Positions 42,775 through 52,343 of a stretch of DNA of 64,000 nucleotides are shown here, in pieces. The stretch covers positions 62,001-126,000 of the forward strand of contig NZ_JAUFQT010000001.1 of assembly GCF_030409905.1 (NCBI RefSeq). Reading direction: 5' to 3'. The position numbers and the translations under genes were made by a program. How positions within the stretch are numbered: the first letter of the stretch is position 1; each line of letters starts with the position of its first letter. The stretch comes from Echinicola jeungdonensis. Its GTDB lineage: Bacteria; Bacteroidota; Bacteroidia; Cytophagales; Cyclobacteriaceae. The notes under the pieces are model-generated. The model was not told where the DNA came from and searched no databases. It was given only the letters and a program-made list of their open reading frames with translations.

Positions 42775-43864
42775 TATTGCCCTCAGCCTAATTCCCAATT
42801 TAGGGCCCTATGCCTTCAAAAACATCATCAGTTATTGTGGTTCCGCTCAGCATTTTTTGACCATGCCCGCTGGAAAAGCTGCCAAAATTCCCGGAATTGG
42901 CCTCAAATTATTGGAGGGTAGGAAGAAAAAAGACCAATATCTAAAAAAGGCTGAGGAGATCATTAACGATACCCATATCAATGACCTTCAAATCCATACC
43001 TACATGGAAAAAAGCTACCCTTCCCGTCTAAAATCATTTGTGGATGCTCCGGTTTTGCTGTTTTCTAAAGGCCAAATGGATCTCAACCCACCGAAGACCA
43101 TTGGCATCGTGGGCACTCGAAATGCCTCGGAATATGGAAAAAATATTACCCGTAAAATTGTGGAAGACCTTGCGCCTTACAAGCCCACCATAATCAGTGG
43201 TTTGGCTTATGGCATAGACATTGAATCTCATCGGGCAGCTTTAATAAATGAGCTTCCCACTATTGGTGTGCTTGGAGCTTCCCTGGATAATATCTACCCT
43301 GCCCCCCATAAAGTAACTGCCCAATCCATGATGGCAAATGGAGGCTTGCTTACCGAGTACAAAATGGGAACTAATATCCATGCAAAAAATTTCCCCGCCA
43401 GAAACCGCATTATCGCAGCCCTTTCCGATGCTTTAATTGTAGTGGAAGCGGCCAAAAAAGGTGGGGCATTGATCACGGCTGAGATTTCTCATAGTTATAA
43501 CCGTGAGGTGTTCGCCGTCCCCGGTAATTTGCAGAATACTTACAGTGAAGGCTGCAATAACCTGATCCGTAACATGAAAGCGGGAATTTATATGGGAGCC
43601 AAGGATATTGAAGAAGCGCTATCCTGGACAAAAGAAAAAGAAGGTTCAATTCATGGAAAAGCCAATAAAAAAATTAATCTCAGCCAATTCTCACCATCAG
43701 AAAAAACCATCCTCCAAACCCTATCAGATGCCCAATCCCTGGAAATCGACCGGCTAAGCTGGCAAACCCAAATTCCGGTATCCCAACTCGCCTCCCTCCT
43801 GCTTAACCTGGAATTCCAAGGTCTGGTCAAATCCTTACCCGGTAAAAAATATTCTATTATTTAA
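42740..43864 (+). CDS. dprA: DNA processing protein DprA/Smf
   Basis: The 374-residue protein has an N-terminal helix-hairpin-helix-like part (GKAAKIPGIGLKLLEG), the Rossmann DprA core (TIGIVGTRNASEYGKNITRK, SGLAYGIDIESHRAAL, FPARNRIIAALSDALIVVEA, AVPGNLQNTYSEGCNNLI) and a C-terminal winged helix. DprA loads RecA on incoming single-stranded DNA in transformation. Its start lies inside the merR gene. Confidence 0.94.
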   Translation: MSENKEETLLYNIALSLIPNLGPYAFKNIISYCGSAQHFLTMPAGKAAKIPGIGLKLLEGRKKKDQYLKKAEEIINDTHINDLQIHTYMEKSYPSRLKSFVDAPVLLFSKGQMDLNPPKTIGIVGTRNASEYGKNITRKIVEDLAPYKPTIISGLAYGIDIESHRAALINELPTIGVLGASLDNIYPAPHKVTAQSMMANGGLLTEYKMGTNIHAKNFPARNRIIAALSDALIVVEAAKKGGALITAEISHSYNREVFAVPGNLQNTYSEGCNNLIRNMKAGIYMGAKDIEEALSWTKEKEGSIHGKANKKINLSQFSPSEKTILQTLSDAQSLEIDRLSWQTQIPVSQLASLLLNLEFQGLVKSLPGKKYSII

Positions 43865-43933
43865 CTCCTCGTGCCCTGCCGGTCGGAATTTTCAATACCT
43901 TGCAAATTCATTTGCGTCCATTGCGGTAAAAAT

Positions 43934-44779
43934 TCACCCAAATACAAAATCGGCCAACTTCATCGCTTCCACTAACTCTTCCTTGTTCAAGCCCAGATCA
44001 TAACCATTCTTTTCCAGCACCCTGATCATTTCTTCTGTAGCTACGTTACCTACCAATTCATCCTTGGCCATAGGGCATCCCCCAAATCCCTTGAGTGCGC
44101 CATCAAACCTTTGGCAGCCTCCTTTTAACCCTGCTTCAATTTTTGCGGCAATTGTTTCAGGACGGCTGTGGAAATGTGCCCCAAATTCAATATCAGGATA
44201 GGCTTGAATATTAGTTAAAAATAGTTTTTCGATCAATTCAGGTTCAGCTACCCCAATAGTATCAGAAAGGGCTATAATTTTGATACCCAGCTCATCCAAT
44301 TTCCCCACAAATTCAGCCACAATTCCTGTTGAAAATGCTTCCCCATAGGGATTGCCAAAACCCATGCTCAAATAAGTCACCAAGGTCCTGCCCTTGGTTT
44401 CACATAGATTTTGAATATCCTCCACTATTTCCAAAGCTTCAGAAATACTTTTATTGGTATTGCGTTTTTGGAAGGTTTCAGAAATGGAAAGAGGAAAACC
44501 TAAATAATCAATTTCCTCAAAATCCAAAGCATCTTCAGCTCCCCTTTTATTGGCCACAATAGCCAAGAGTTTTGATTTGGAATGATAAAGGTCCAATAGG
44601 TCCAATAACTCAGCCGTATCCCGCATTTGGGGCATAGCCTTGGGACTGACAAAGCTTCCAAAATCCACCGTATCGAAACCAACTTCCAATAATTGGTTGA
44701 TATAAGCTGCCTTGATTGCGGTATCAATAAATTCTGTCCTCCCCTGCATGGCATCCCTTGGGCATTCGATGATCTTCAT
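43934..44779 (-). CDS. Hydroxymethylglutaryl-CoA lyase-like enzyme
   Basis: The 281-residue TIM-barrel protein starts IIECPRDAMQG (like EVGPRDGLQ) and contains VDFGSFVSPKAMPQM, ALSDTIGVAEP, GAHFHSRPETIAAKIEAGL and DGALKGFGGCPMAKDELVGN, with the catalytic Cys in GGCP. This fits HMG-CoA lyase in leucine degradation, although the first motif departs from consensus, so another acyl-CoA lyase of the family is possible. It converges with dprA. Confidence 0.85.
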   Translation of the reverse strand: MKIIECPRDAMQGRTEFIDTAIKAAYINQLLEVGFDTVDFGSFVSPKAMPQMRDTAELLDLLDLYHSKSKLLAIVANKRGAEDALDFEEIDYLGFPLSISETFQKRNTNKSISEALEIVEDIQNLCETKGRTLVTYLSMGFGNPYGEAFSTGIVAEFVGKLDELGIKIIALSDTIGVAEPELIEKLFLTNIQAYPDIEFGAHFHSRPETIAAKIEAGLKGGCQRFDGALKGFGGCPMAKDELVGNVATEEMIRVLEKNGYDLGLNKEELVEAMKLADFVFG

Positions 44780-45029
44780 GGTAAAATAATTATTTCTGAA
44801 AAATCGGTTTCCGAAGGTAAAAAATTTATAGTGATTTTTAGGGTCGCTATCATTTTATCCTTGCATGGTCCAAGTCTGGAGACATGGCCCAGTACATAAC
44901 CGGTCTTCGAACTAAAAATAAGGTCTCCTTAAAAAATTGCTCTTATATAAACTTTTTATACCCAAAAACCTTAATTTTATTTATCCCAACCCGAAAAAAG
45001 ATCCTATATCAATTCCCATTTTTCCCGAA

Positions 45030-45992
45030 ATGAAAGCTGCTACCCATTCCCAATATGGCCCACCAGAAGTTTTAAAAATTGTTGATATCCCTCAACCACA
45101 ACCTAAGCCTGGTGAAATTTTGGTTAGGGTAAAAGCCTGTACTATCAACAGGACTGATTGTGCCAACCTTTTGGCCAAACCTTTTATAATGAGGTTTTTT
45201 AACGGCCTTTTCTCACCCAGAAACCCTATTCCGGGAACTGACTTTGCTGGAATTGTTGAAGATGTGGGAAGGAATGTCAAAAAATTTAAAGTTGGAGAAC
45301 GGGTTTTTGGTTTTGATGATGGCGGTCTATCCTCTCAAGCGGAATTCCTTGTGATTTCGGCAAAAAAAGCCATACACCAGATCCCTTCTAATTGTTCCTT
45401 TGATACTGCAATCGCCAGCGTGGAAGGGGCCCATTACGCTCTCAATTTTATCAATAAAGTAAAAGTCAAACCTGGTGACAAAGTTTTGATTAATGGCGGA
45501 ACCGGAGCCATAGGATCAGCTTTGGTCCAATTTTCAAAAAATAAAGGAGCTATTTTAACTGCAGTATGCAGAGCGGAACATTTTGAAAAGATGAAAATTT
45601 TGGGAGCAGATAAGGTAATTGATTATACAAAAGAGGACTTCACAGAGGATAATGACCTTTATGAATATATTTTTGATTCAGTAGGAAAAAGCACTTTTTT
45701 TAAATGTAAAAAAATATTGAAAAAAACTGGTACCTACATTTCTTCTGAACTGGGGCCTTTTGTCCAAAACCCTTTCTTATCCTTTGCCACTCCTTTGGTG
45801 AAGAGAAAACAAGTCAGGTTTCCCATCCCTTTTCATCCGGAGAAAAGTCTTGAACAAATGGCCCAATTAATTCAAGAGGGAAAATTCAAACCTCTAATTG
45901 ACCGTGTTTATCCTCTTGAAAAGGTCAAAGAAGCCTATGAATATGTTTTGACAGGACAAAAAGTAGGGAATGTTATTTTAAAAATGGATTAG
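45030..45992 (+). CDS. Zinc-free MDR-type NAD(P)-dependent oxidoreductase (quinone reductase-like)
   Basis: I start the gene at MKAATHSQYGPPEVLKIVDI (45030), the usual beginning of the family, rather than 31 codons upstream. The 320-residue product has GTDFAGIVEDVGRNVKKFKVGERVFGFDDGG and the nucleotide motif VLINGGTGAIGSALVQFSKNKGA. The catalytic zinc Cys/His set is not evident, so it is likely a quinone oxidoreductase-like enzyme. Substrate unknown. Confidence 0.87.
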   Translation: MKAATHSQYGPPEVLKIVDIPQPQPKPGEILVRVKACTINRTDCANLLAKPFIMRFFNGLFSPRNPIPGTDFAGIVEDVGRNVKKFKVGERVFGFDDGGLSSQAEFLVISAKKAIHQIPSNCSFDTAIASVEGAHYALNFINKVKVKPGDKVLINGGTGAIGSALVQFSKNKGAILTAVCRAEHFEKMKILGADKVIDYTKEDFTEDNDLYEYIFDSVGKSTFFKCKKILKKTGTYISSELGPFVQNPFLSFATPLVKRKQVRFPIPFHPEKSLEQMAQLIQEGKFKPLIDRVYPLEKVKEAYEYVLTGQKVGNVILKMD

Positions 45993-46321
45993 CCAATATT
46001 TCTTTTGAAATCCCCCCTCCAATAGAGTCTCAAAACCTGGAAATAATAAAAAAAAATTCACCCCCCTCCTAAACTAACCCAAGTATCATATCCACATAAA
46101 AGCATTACGAATAATAAAAGTTGATCTTTATTATTTTCAACAAATAAAAAAGCATTTAAACCAATACATTTTAAATATAATCTAAATTGATTATTTTTAT
46201 ATGGATCTATGCAATATTAATTACCTATCTTAAAGGATTTCCATAATGAAACATAATTGAAATTTCGATTACGGAGAAGCCGAAAACCGATTTAGAGTAG
46301 GCAACTTTAAATAGCCTTAAT
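45993..46321. other. Gene-free stretch of about 330 bp
   Basis: Very AT-rich, with stops in all frames. No RNA gene or clear promoter recognised. Confidence 0.5.
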
Positions 46322-46822
46322 ATGAAAAAGTTAACAATGATTTTAACTCTTGCAGCCATTCCGTTATTGTTCGCCTCTTCTATCTCAAGTTGTAGTGAAA
46401 AAGCAGAAGAATCCGTAGAAAAAGTAGTTGAACCCACATTTGATCTGGCTACAGCCAAATCGGAAATTGTAGCTGCGAACAAGGAATTTATGGAGGCCCT
46501 TGCGGCAATGGACTCAGTGGGCTTAGCCAATTTATATACTCAAGATGCTAAGTTTATGATGACAGGTGCTCCCGCATATACCGGAAGGCAAGATATTCAG
46601 TCTGCTCTATCAGATATAATGAATTCAGGAATTACTGGTGTGGATCTTAGAACAGTTGAAGTTTGGGGAACAGAAGACATGGTTGTTGAAGAGGGAGAAT
46701 ACACTTTATTTGCCGAAGATTCAGAAGCAGATAAAGGAAAATATCTAGTACTCTGGAAAAAAGAAAATGGAAATTGGAAATTGCATAGAGATATTTTCAA
46801 TTCAAATATGCCAGCAGAATAG
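46322..46822 (+). CDS. SnoaL/DUF4440-like lipoprotein
   Basis: The 166-residue protein has a signal and lipobox (SISSC), a short linker, then an NTF2-like fold: EFMEALAAMDSVGLANLYTQDAKFMMTGAPAYTGRQDIQSAL and GKYLVLWKKENGNWKLHRDIFNS. This pattern matches DUF4440/SnoaL-type ketosteroid-isomerase-like domains, whose cellular role is usually unknown. It ends before a terminator. Confidence 0.8.
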   Translation: MKKLTMILTLAAIPLLFASSISSCSEKAEESVEKVVEPTFDLATAKSEIVAANKEFMEALAAMDSVGLANLYTQDAKFMMTGAPAYTGRQDIQSALSDIMNSGITGVDLRTVEVWGTEDMVVEEGEYTLFAEDSEADKGKYLVLWKKENGNWKLHRDIFNSNMPAE

Positions 46823-46863
46823 TTAAATAGGACTATCCTTTAGTTGGAGATCACAAAATTTTA

Positions 46864-46917
46864 GGGCCAGGATTTTTTAGCTGATAATTAAAACAACCTG
46901 GCCTGTAATTTTTTTTT
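46864..46917 (+). terminator. Terminator after the SnoaL lipoprotein gene
   Basis: GGCCAGG (46865-46871) and CCTGGCC (46897-46903) with a 25-nt loop, followed shortly by a run of nine T. Confidence 0.65.
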
Positions 46918-47039
46918 GGAGTTTTTATAATTATTAATTTCAATCTTTGTTATAGGAATTCCTCCCTCCATAATAAAAATATAAGTTTCAAATTATGAGG
47001 TAATCCCTGGACCAAGGTGAATCCAAAATAAATTAATCT

Positions 47040-47405
47040 ATGGACGCCAAAAAAGTAATTTCCACTTGGTTTGACCTATGGAAGTCAGGGGATTTTTTAA
47101 AATTGCCTTTATCCGAAAATTTCATTCATACCAGCCCTTATGGCACCATTAAAGGCAAAACCCGCTACCTTCAATTGGTGGAAGCCAACAAGAACAAATT
47201 CCTCAATCACAAGTTTGAAATACATGATATCCTCCATGAGAAAGACAAGGTTTGTGTCCGTTATACAGCCATTCAGGAAAACTTTAGATTAGAAGTTAGC
47301 GAATGGCATTATGTAAAAGATGGCTTGATAGAAAAAGTGATAGCCTACTACAATATCCCAGGGGAAATCCGTGAAGACCGAAAAATTAATTTTTTAGATA
47401 AATAA
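47040..47405 (+). CDS. SnoaL-like NTF2-fold protein, cytosolic
   Basis: The 121-residue protein lacks a signal. Segments STWFDLWKSGDFLKLPLSENF, GKTRYLQLVEANKNKF and HYVKDGLIEKVIAYYNIPGE fit a small SnoaL-like polyketide-cyclase/isomerase fold. Function unknown. A hairpin ATGTTTGG/CCAAACAT (47411-47434) right after the stop may be a weak terminator. Confidence 0.7.
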   Translation: MDAKKVISTWFDLWKSGDFLKLPLSENFIHTSPYGTIKGKTRYLQLVEANKNKFLNHKFEIHDILHEKDKVCVRYTAIQENFRLEVSEWHYVKDGLIEKVIAYYNIPGEIREDRKINFLDK

Positions 47406-47558
47406 GTAAAATGTTTGGGCAAGTTTCCAAACATGATTCTTTCAGGTTTAAATCTCCAGCCGGATCCCCCAATACCTTTTCAATACTCTCCTATTAGAAA
47501 TCCCCATTAATTTATAATTTGCGCTTTCCTTTTGAAAACTGACCTTAAATAAATCAGC

Positions 47559-49976
47559 ATGCAACTCAACTTTAAAAAGGAAGTTTTGCCCCACCTAATT
47601 GGTGTGGTTTCTTTTTACGTTTTGATCGTTCTTTATTTCTCCCCCATAGTTTTTGAGGGGAAAACGATTTTCCAAAATGACATTCTTCAGTGGGAAGGTT
47701 CAGCCCAGGAAATCCAGGAATTCCGGGAGGAAACCGGAGAAGAAGCCCTATGGACCAACAGTATGTTTGGTGGAATGCCCGCCTATCTCATCAACACCGA
47801 ATTTCCCGGGGACATTTCAAGAACGGTTATCAGCATTTTGACTTTTGGACTCCCTCATCCCATTAATGGCTTATTTATCGGCATGGTGGGCATGTATATT
47901 CTCCTATTAGTATTTAAAGTCAGACCTGAGATATCGGTGTTGGGTTCTTGGGCTTTTGCTTTTAACACTTTTCATATGCTTAGCCTTGAGGCGGGGCACA
48001 ATTCAAAAATCTGGGCCATCTGCCTGATTCCAATGATTTTGGCAGGAATCCATATGGCATTCCGGGGGAAATGGCTTTTAGGAGTTGCAGTTACAGCCAT
48101 TGCCCTCATGTTGCAGATCAGGTTCAACCACCTACAAATCACATATTATACCCTGATAACCGTGCTGATCTATGCCATTGGGCAATTAATCCATTATATC
48201 AAACAACAAAAATTACCAGAGTTTGGAAAAATTGCAGGTATCCTGATCCTCGGGGGCTTGTTAGCAGTTGGAGCCAATGCAGGTAGGTTGTTGACCGTTT
48301 TGGAATATGGTGAATACTCCATCAGGGGAGAAAAAACTTTGGATACCCCAAACCAGGGAGACAGCGGTTTGAATAAGGACTACGCCTTTAGCTGGTCCCA
48401 GGGAAAACTGGAATCTATGACCCTTTTGGTGCCTAATTTCATGGGGGGAGCAAGCCAGGAAACAATTGGACAAGATTCACACAGTGCGGAAGCCTTACAG
48501 AAAAATGGCATTTCAGGAGCCCAACTCAATAACTTTATCAAATCTGCCCCCACATATTGGGGGGATCAACCATTTACAGGTGGCCCCATTTATGGCAGTG
48601 TCATCATGGTCTTCCTTTTTGTAATCGGACTCATTTATGCCCCAAAAAGGTTTCGGAATATTTTCCTGGCCATCACCATCATTTCACTGATGCTTTCCTG
48701 GGGTAAAAACTTGGCCTGGTTTAACTTCACTCTATTTGACTACCTGCCTGGATATAATAAATTCCGTGCAGTATCCATGGCTTTAGGGATCACACTTTTT
48801 GCTATTCCAGTGCTTGGCTGTCTTGGATTGGAAAGGCTCTTTGCTGACAATAACAAAAAAGCAAAAATCAAAGCCTTATTAACTGCCCTCGGCATAACAG
48901 GTGGCTTCACCTTACTATTGATCATTTTTGCTGGTGCATTTGGTTTTCAGGGGGCTGCAGATGCTAATTTCCCTGCTTGGTTGACCGAAGCTTTAAGGGA
49001 AGACCGAAAGGTGATGTTGCAAAAGGATGCTTTCCGCAGTTTGGTGTTTATTGTACTTAGCGGATTTTTGATTTACCTGGCCTTAATTGAAAAAATAAAA
49101 TACCAATGGGCTGCCTTAGGCTTGGCCGTATTAGTGTTAGGGGATGTATGGACCATCAATAAAAGATACCTGAATGAGGAAAGCCTAAAAACAAGTCCCA
49201 GCAAATCCTACTTTGCCCCAAGCCCCGCGGATAAAAAGATTATGCAGGATGACGGGTATTTTAGGGTTTTGAACCTTCAAAACACATTCAAGGAGGCAAG
49301 GACCAGTTACCGTTTTAATAGCATTGGAGGCTACCATGGGGCCAAAATGAGAAGATACCAAGACCTGATAGACAGAATCCTCAGCAAAGAAATCAACCAA
49401 TTTGTTCAAAAAGCCCAGGAAGGAAATTTTGACTATGAAAGCCTTTCTGCCCTGAACATGTTGAACACCAAATATATTTTGGCTGGACAAGCCGCCAATG
49501 CTGTATTCCAAAACCCCGAAGCTTATGGTCCTGCCTGGTTCCCCCAAGAAGTCTTACCGGTACAATCCAATGAAGAAGAAATTAACAAATTGGCCGATAT
49601 GGATACCCGGCAACAGGCAACTGTTAATTCAGAAGAGTTTGATGCCAAAGCAGGAAAAGGAACAGTGGAGTTGACCCAATATGCCCCTAATGAGCTGCAT
49701 TATCAGGCAAATGTCACCAAAGCGGGATTAGTGGTATTTTCAGAAATTTATTATCCTAAGGGGTGGAAAGCCCTTATCGATGGTAATGAAGCATCCATTA
49801 TACGTACCAATTATTTATTAAGAGGTTTGATGGTGCCGGAAGGGGAACATGAAATTAAATTTAAATTTGAGCCTAAGAGTTTTCAACAGGGATCCATCCT
49901 TGCCATCATCTCCCAATATTTTATTATATTAATGCTTCTTTCTGGAATTGTAATATCATTCAAAAAGCAGGATTAG
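47559..49976 (+). CDS. YfhO-family membrane protein
   Basis: The 805-residue protein has about twelve membrane helices with an extracytoplasmic region near residues 40-75 (FEGKTIFQNDILQWEG, MFGGMPAYLINTEFPGD) and a large C-terminal soluble domain (from about 525) ending in one more helix. The layout and the segment FSEIYYPKGWKALIDGNEA are typical of YfhO-family proteins, thought to glycosylate lipoteichoic acid or other envelope polymers. It heads a run of surface-polysaccharide genes, 3 bp from the next gene. Confidence 0.85.
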   Translation: MQLNFKKEVLPHLIGVVSFYVLIVLYFSPIVFEGKTIFQNDILQWEGSAQEIQEFREETGEEALWTNSMFGGMPAYLINTEFPGDISRTVISILTFGLPHPINGLFIGMVGMYILLLVFKVRPEISVLGSWAFAFNTFHMLSLEAGHNSKIWAICLIPMILAGIHMAFRGKWLLGVAVTAIALMLQIRFNHLQITYYTLITVLIYAIGQLIHYIKQQKLPEFGKIAGILILGGLLAVGANAGRLLTVLEYGEYSIRGEKTLDTPNQGDSGLNKDYAFSWSQGKLESMTLLVPNFMGGASQETIGQDSHSAEALQKNGISGAQLNNFIKSAPTYWGDQPFTGGPIYGSVIMVFLFVIGLIYAPKRFRNIFLAITIISLMLSWGKNLAWFNFTLFDYLPGYNKFRAVSMALGITLFAIPVLGCLGLERLFADNNKKAKIKALLTALGITGGFTLLLIIFAGAFGFQGAADANFPAWLTEALREDRKVMLQKDAFRSLVFIVLSGFLIYLALIEKIKYQWAALGLAVLVLGDVWTINKRYLNEESLKTSPSKSYFAPSPADKKIMQDDGYFRVLNLQNTFKEARTSYRFNSIGGYHGAKMRRYQDLIDRILSKEINQFVQKAQEGNFDYESLSALNMLNTKYILAGQAANAVFQNPEAYGPAWFPQEVLPVQSNEEEINKLADMDTRQQATVNSEEFDAKAGKGTVELTQYAPNELHYQANVTKAGLVVFSEIYYPKGWKALIDGNEASIIRTNYLLRGLMVPEGEHEIKFKFEPKSFQQGSILAIISQYFIILMLLSGIVISFKKQD

Positions 49977-49979
49977 ACC

Positions 49980-50693
49980 ATGGAGGAAAAGGATAAATAT
50001 ATCAGCTATTATGACCAGTTTATTTCTGATAAGAAGAAGGAGGAAATTAGTCTCAGGGATCTTCATATCCTGGAGAAGCTGGTAGCTGCTGGATTAAAAT
50101 CCAACCATAAGGTCTTGGATGTTGGCTGCGGACTGGGAGAATTGAGCCATTTGATAGCCCACAAAGTGAGAAATGGTCAGGTTTTGGCTGTAGATTTTAG
50201 CTCGGAGAGTATTCAAAAGGCAACAGAACTGTGGAAAAAACAGGAAAACCTGAAATTTGAAGCTACAGATTTAAGGACTTTTTATAAAAAAGGAGCCACT
50301 TTTGATTTCTTTGTTTTTTCAGATATTCTGGAACAAAACTCTCCTGACAGCCATTTCAAACTGTTTGAAAGCATCCAACGCCATGCCCATGAGCATTCCA
50401 CCATCTTTATCCATTTACCAACCCCTCCCTACTCTGCCTGGAAAGCACAAAATGACCCGGAAATGCTACAAGCAGTTGAGCCTTCGGTCAATATTGGTGG
50501 ATTAATTAAAAGTATTAAGGATAATGGTTTTTATCTGGAGCAGGCCACTTCTTATTCTGTGTTTTATGAGGAGTATGATTACCAATATTTTATTTTCAAA
50601 CCATTAAAGGCATTGGAAAACCCCACACCTAAGGGAAAATGGACATTACAAAAAGAAAAACTCCAGTTCAACCTGAAGACCTTGCTGAGGTAA
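49980..50693 (+). CDS. Class I SAM-dependent methyltransferase
   Basis: The 237-residue protein has motif I VLDVGCGLGELSHLIAHKV, followed by VLAVDFSSESIQKA and FDFFVFSDILEQ. It is probably a methyltransferase of the Methyltransf_25 type. It lies 3 bp after the YfhO gene and upstream of a glycosyltransferase, so the substrate may be a sugar or lipid-linked glycan. Confidence 0.85.
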   Translation: MEEKDKYISYYDQFISDKKKEEISLRDLHILEKLVAAGLKSNHKVLDVGCGLGELSHLIAHKVRNGQVLAVDFSSESIQKATELWKKQENLKFEATDLRTFYKKGATFDFFVFSDILEQNSPDSHFKLFESIQRHAHEHSTIFIHLPTPPYSAWKAQNDPEMLQAVEPSVNIGGLIKSIKDNGFYLEQATSYSVFYEEYDYQYFIFKPLKALENPTPKGKWTLQKEKLQFNLKTLLR

Positions 50694-50715
50694 ATTGCCG
50701 GCCAATTTAACTTTT

Positions 50716-51588
50716 ATGCTAAAATACAGTGTCATCATTCCTGCCCATAATGAGGGGGAATATTTATCTGGCCTTTTGGATTCTCTGGCTGGTCAAAGCT
50801 TATTACCCCAACAAGCCATTATTGTCAATGATCATTCCTCTGATCAAACAGAAAACATCATTGACGAGTATGCAACTAAATTTCCCTGGATTTCTAAGGT
50901 TAACAGCTTAACCCAGGCATCCCGATTGCCGGGAAGTAAGGTGGTGGCTGCATTTGAAAAAGGATTGGAAAAAATTGACCAGCCATTTGACTTTATAGTC
51001 AAACTCGATGCTGACTTAATCCTTCCCCCCCAATATTTTGAAAAGGTGGCCAATGTATTTAAACAAAATCCCAAAGCCGGTATTGTTGGTGGTTTTGCAT
51101 ATGAATTGGAAAATGACCAATGGGAGCTTAACCATCCCATGGGAAAAGACCATGTTCGGGGAGCCTTTAAATCTTATTCCAAGAGCTGTTTTGAGAAAAT
51201 GAATGGATTGAGGTGCAGCATTGGATGGGACACCATCGATGAATTACTGTGCCGTTTTCATGGATTTGAGGTCATTACCCTTCCTGAATTAAAAGTAAAA
51301 CACCTCCGCCCAACCGGAAGCTCTTATTCCAAAAAAGCCAAATACCTCCAAGGCCAGGCAATGTATAAAATGCGTTACGGATTGGGCATTGCTTTCCTCT
51401 CCATGGCCAAGGTCAGTTGGAAACAAAAAAAGCCGGGCTATCTTTTAGACAGCATGCTGGGTTACCTGATGGCTTGGCTTAAAAACACGGAAAAGGCTGT
51501 CAATTCCAGGGAAGGACAATTTATAAGGGATTACCGATGGAAAAACATCTTCAAAAAGATCAGTGGGAAATCATCTGAAATTTCCTAA
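50716..51588 (+). CDS. Family 2 glycosyltransferase
   Basis: I start at MLKYSVIIPAHNEGEYLSG (50716); an in-frame TTG seven codons earlier is less likely. The GT-A fold shows SVIIPAHNEGEY, IIVNDHSSDQTENI and the metal-binding FIVKLDADLILPPQYF, followed by GWDTIDELLCRFHGF. It transfers a sugar from a nucleotide donor in polysaccharide or glycan synthesis. It lies in a tight run with methyltransferase genes. Confidence 0.9.
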   Translation: MLKYSVIIPAHNEGEYLSGLLDSLAGQSLLPQQAIIVNDHSSDQTENIIDEYATKFPWISKVNSLTQASRLPGSKVVAAFEKGLEKIDQPFDFIVKLDADLILPPQYFEKVANVFKQNPKAGIVGGFAYELENDQWELNHPMGKDHVRGAFKSYSKSCFEKMNGLRCSIGWDTIDELLCRFHGFEVITLPELKVKHLRPTGSSYSKKAKYLQGQAMYKMRYGLGIAFLSMAKVSWKQKKPGYLLDSMLGYLMAWLKNTEKAVNSREGQFIRDYRWKNIFKKISGKSSEIS

Positions 51589-51623
51589 GTTTGGTTCCCA
51601 AAAGTCAACGGTTCATCCCCAGC

Positions 51624-52340
51624 ATGGAAAACCCAATTATTCAAAAACTTAAAAAGGCCCAGGATCACAGTATTCTTCCCCGTCAAAACTGGAAGAGAGA
51701 AAAAAGTGATGGCATTTCCTATATTCGTTACCGGGCCTTCCGCCCCTTGATCAAAGCAGTTTTTCACATCTTCCGTTGGTGGAACAGGCCCACTCCCTGG
51801 TTTGCCCCCTCAGCTGTCAATTTTCTAAAAAACTGGCTAAATAAAGAAATGATCGGTCTGGAATTTGGAAGCGGCTCCAGTTCTAAGTTTTTTGCCCAAA
51901 GGATAAAAAAATTGGTCAGTGTTGAACATCACCAAGGTTGGCACCAACATGTATCAAAATGGTTTAAAGAGAACCAGTTGGATAATATTGAATATAAATT
52001 TATTGCCGAAAATCCTGAATTAGCCCCCAATTCTCTTCCAGCTTTTTTTAATAGATTGGGTCTTAAAAATGAGGATTATCGGTACAAAAAAGAATTTTGG
52101 AATTATTTTCATGTGGCCGATGATTACCCGGATGAACATTTTGATTTTATCTTGGTGGATGGCAGGGCAAGGGTTGCTTGCTTGCTTAATTCCCTGCCAA
52201 AATTAAAAAGCGGAGGCTTAATGATTTTAGATAATTCAGACCGTCCTGGTTACCGATTAGCATTTGAAGTCCTTAAGGATTGGGATAGGTTCACTTGTAC
52301 AACTGGCCTTTCAGACACCACTTTTTGGATCAAACCATAA
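51624..52340 (+). CDS. SAM-dependent methyltransferase-like protein
   Basis: The start MENPIIQKLKK (51624) is preferred over a TTG 11 codons upstream. Motif I is MIGLEFGSGSSSKFFAQRI; later LVSVEHHQGWHQHV, FDFILVDGRARVACLLNSL and GGLMILDNSD fit a class I methyltransferase fold. A substrate cannot be assigned; the neighbours suggest glycan modification. It ends 3 bp before the flippase gene. Confidence 0.78.
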   Translation: MENPIIQKLKKAQDHSILPRQNWKREKSDGISYIRYRAFRPLIKAVFHIFRWWNRPTPWFAPSAVNFLKNWLNKEMIGLEFGSGSSSKFFAQRIKKLVSVEHHQGWHQHVSKWFKENQLDNIEYKFIAENPELAPNSLPAFFNRLGLKNEDYRYKKEFWNYFHVADDYPDEHFDFILVDGRARVACLLNSLPKLKSGGLMILDNSDRPGYRLAFEVLKDWDRFTCTTGLSDTTFWIKP

Positions 52341-52343
52341 GAA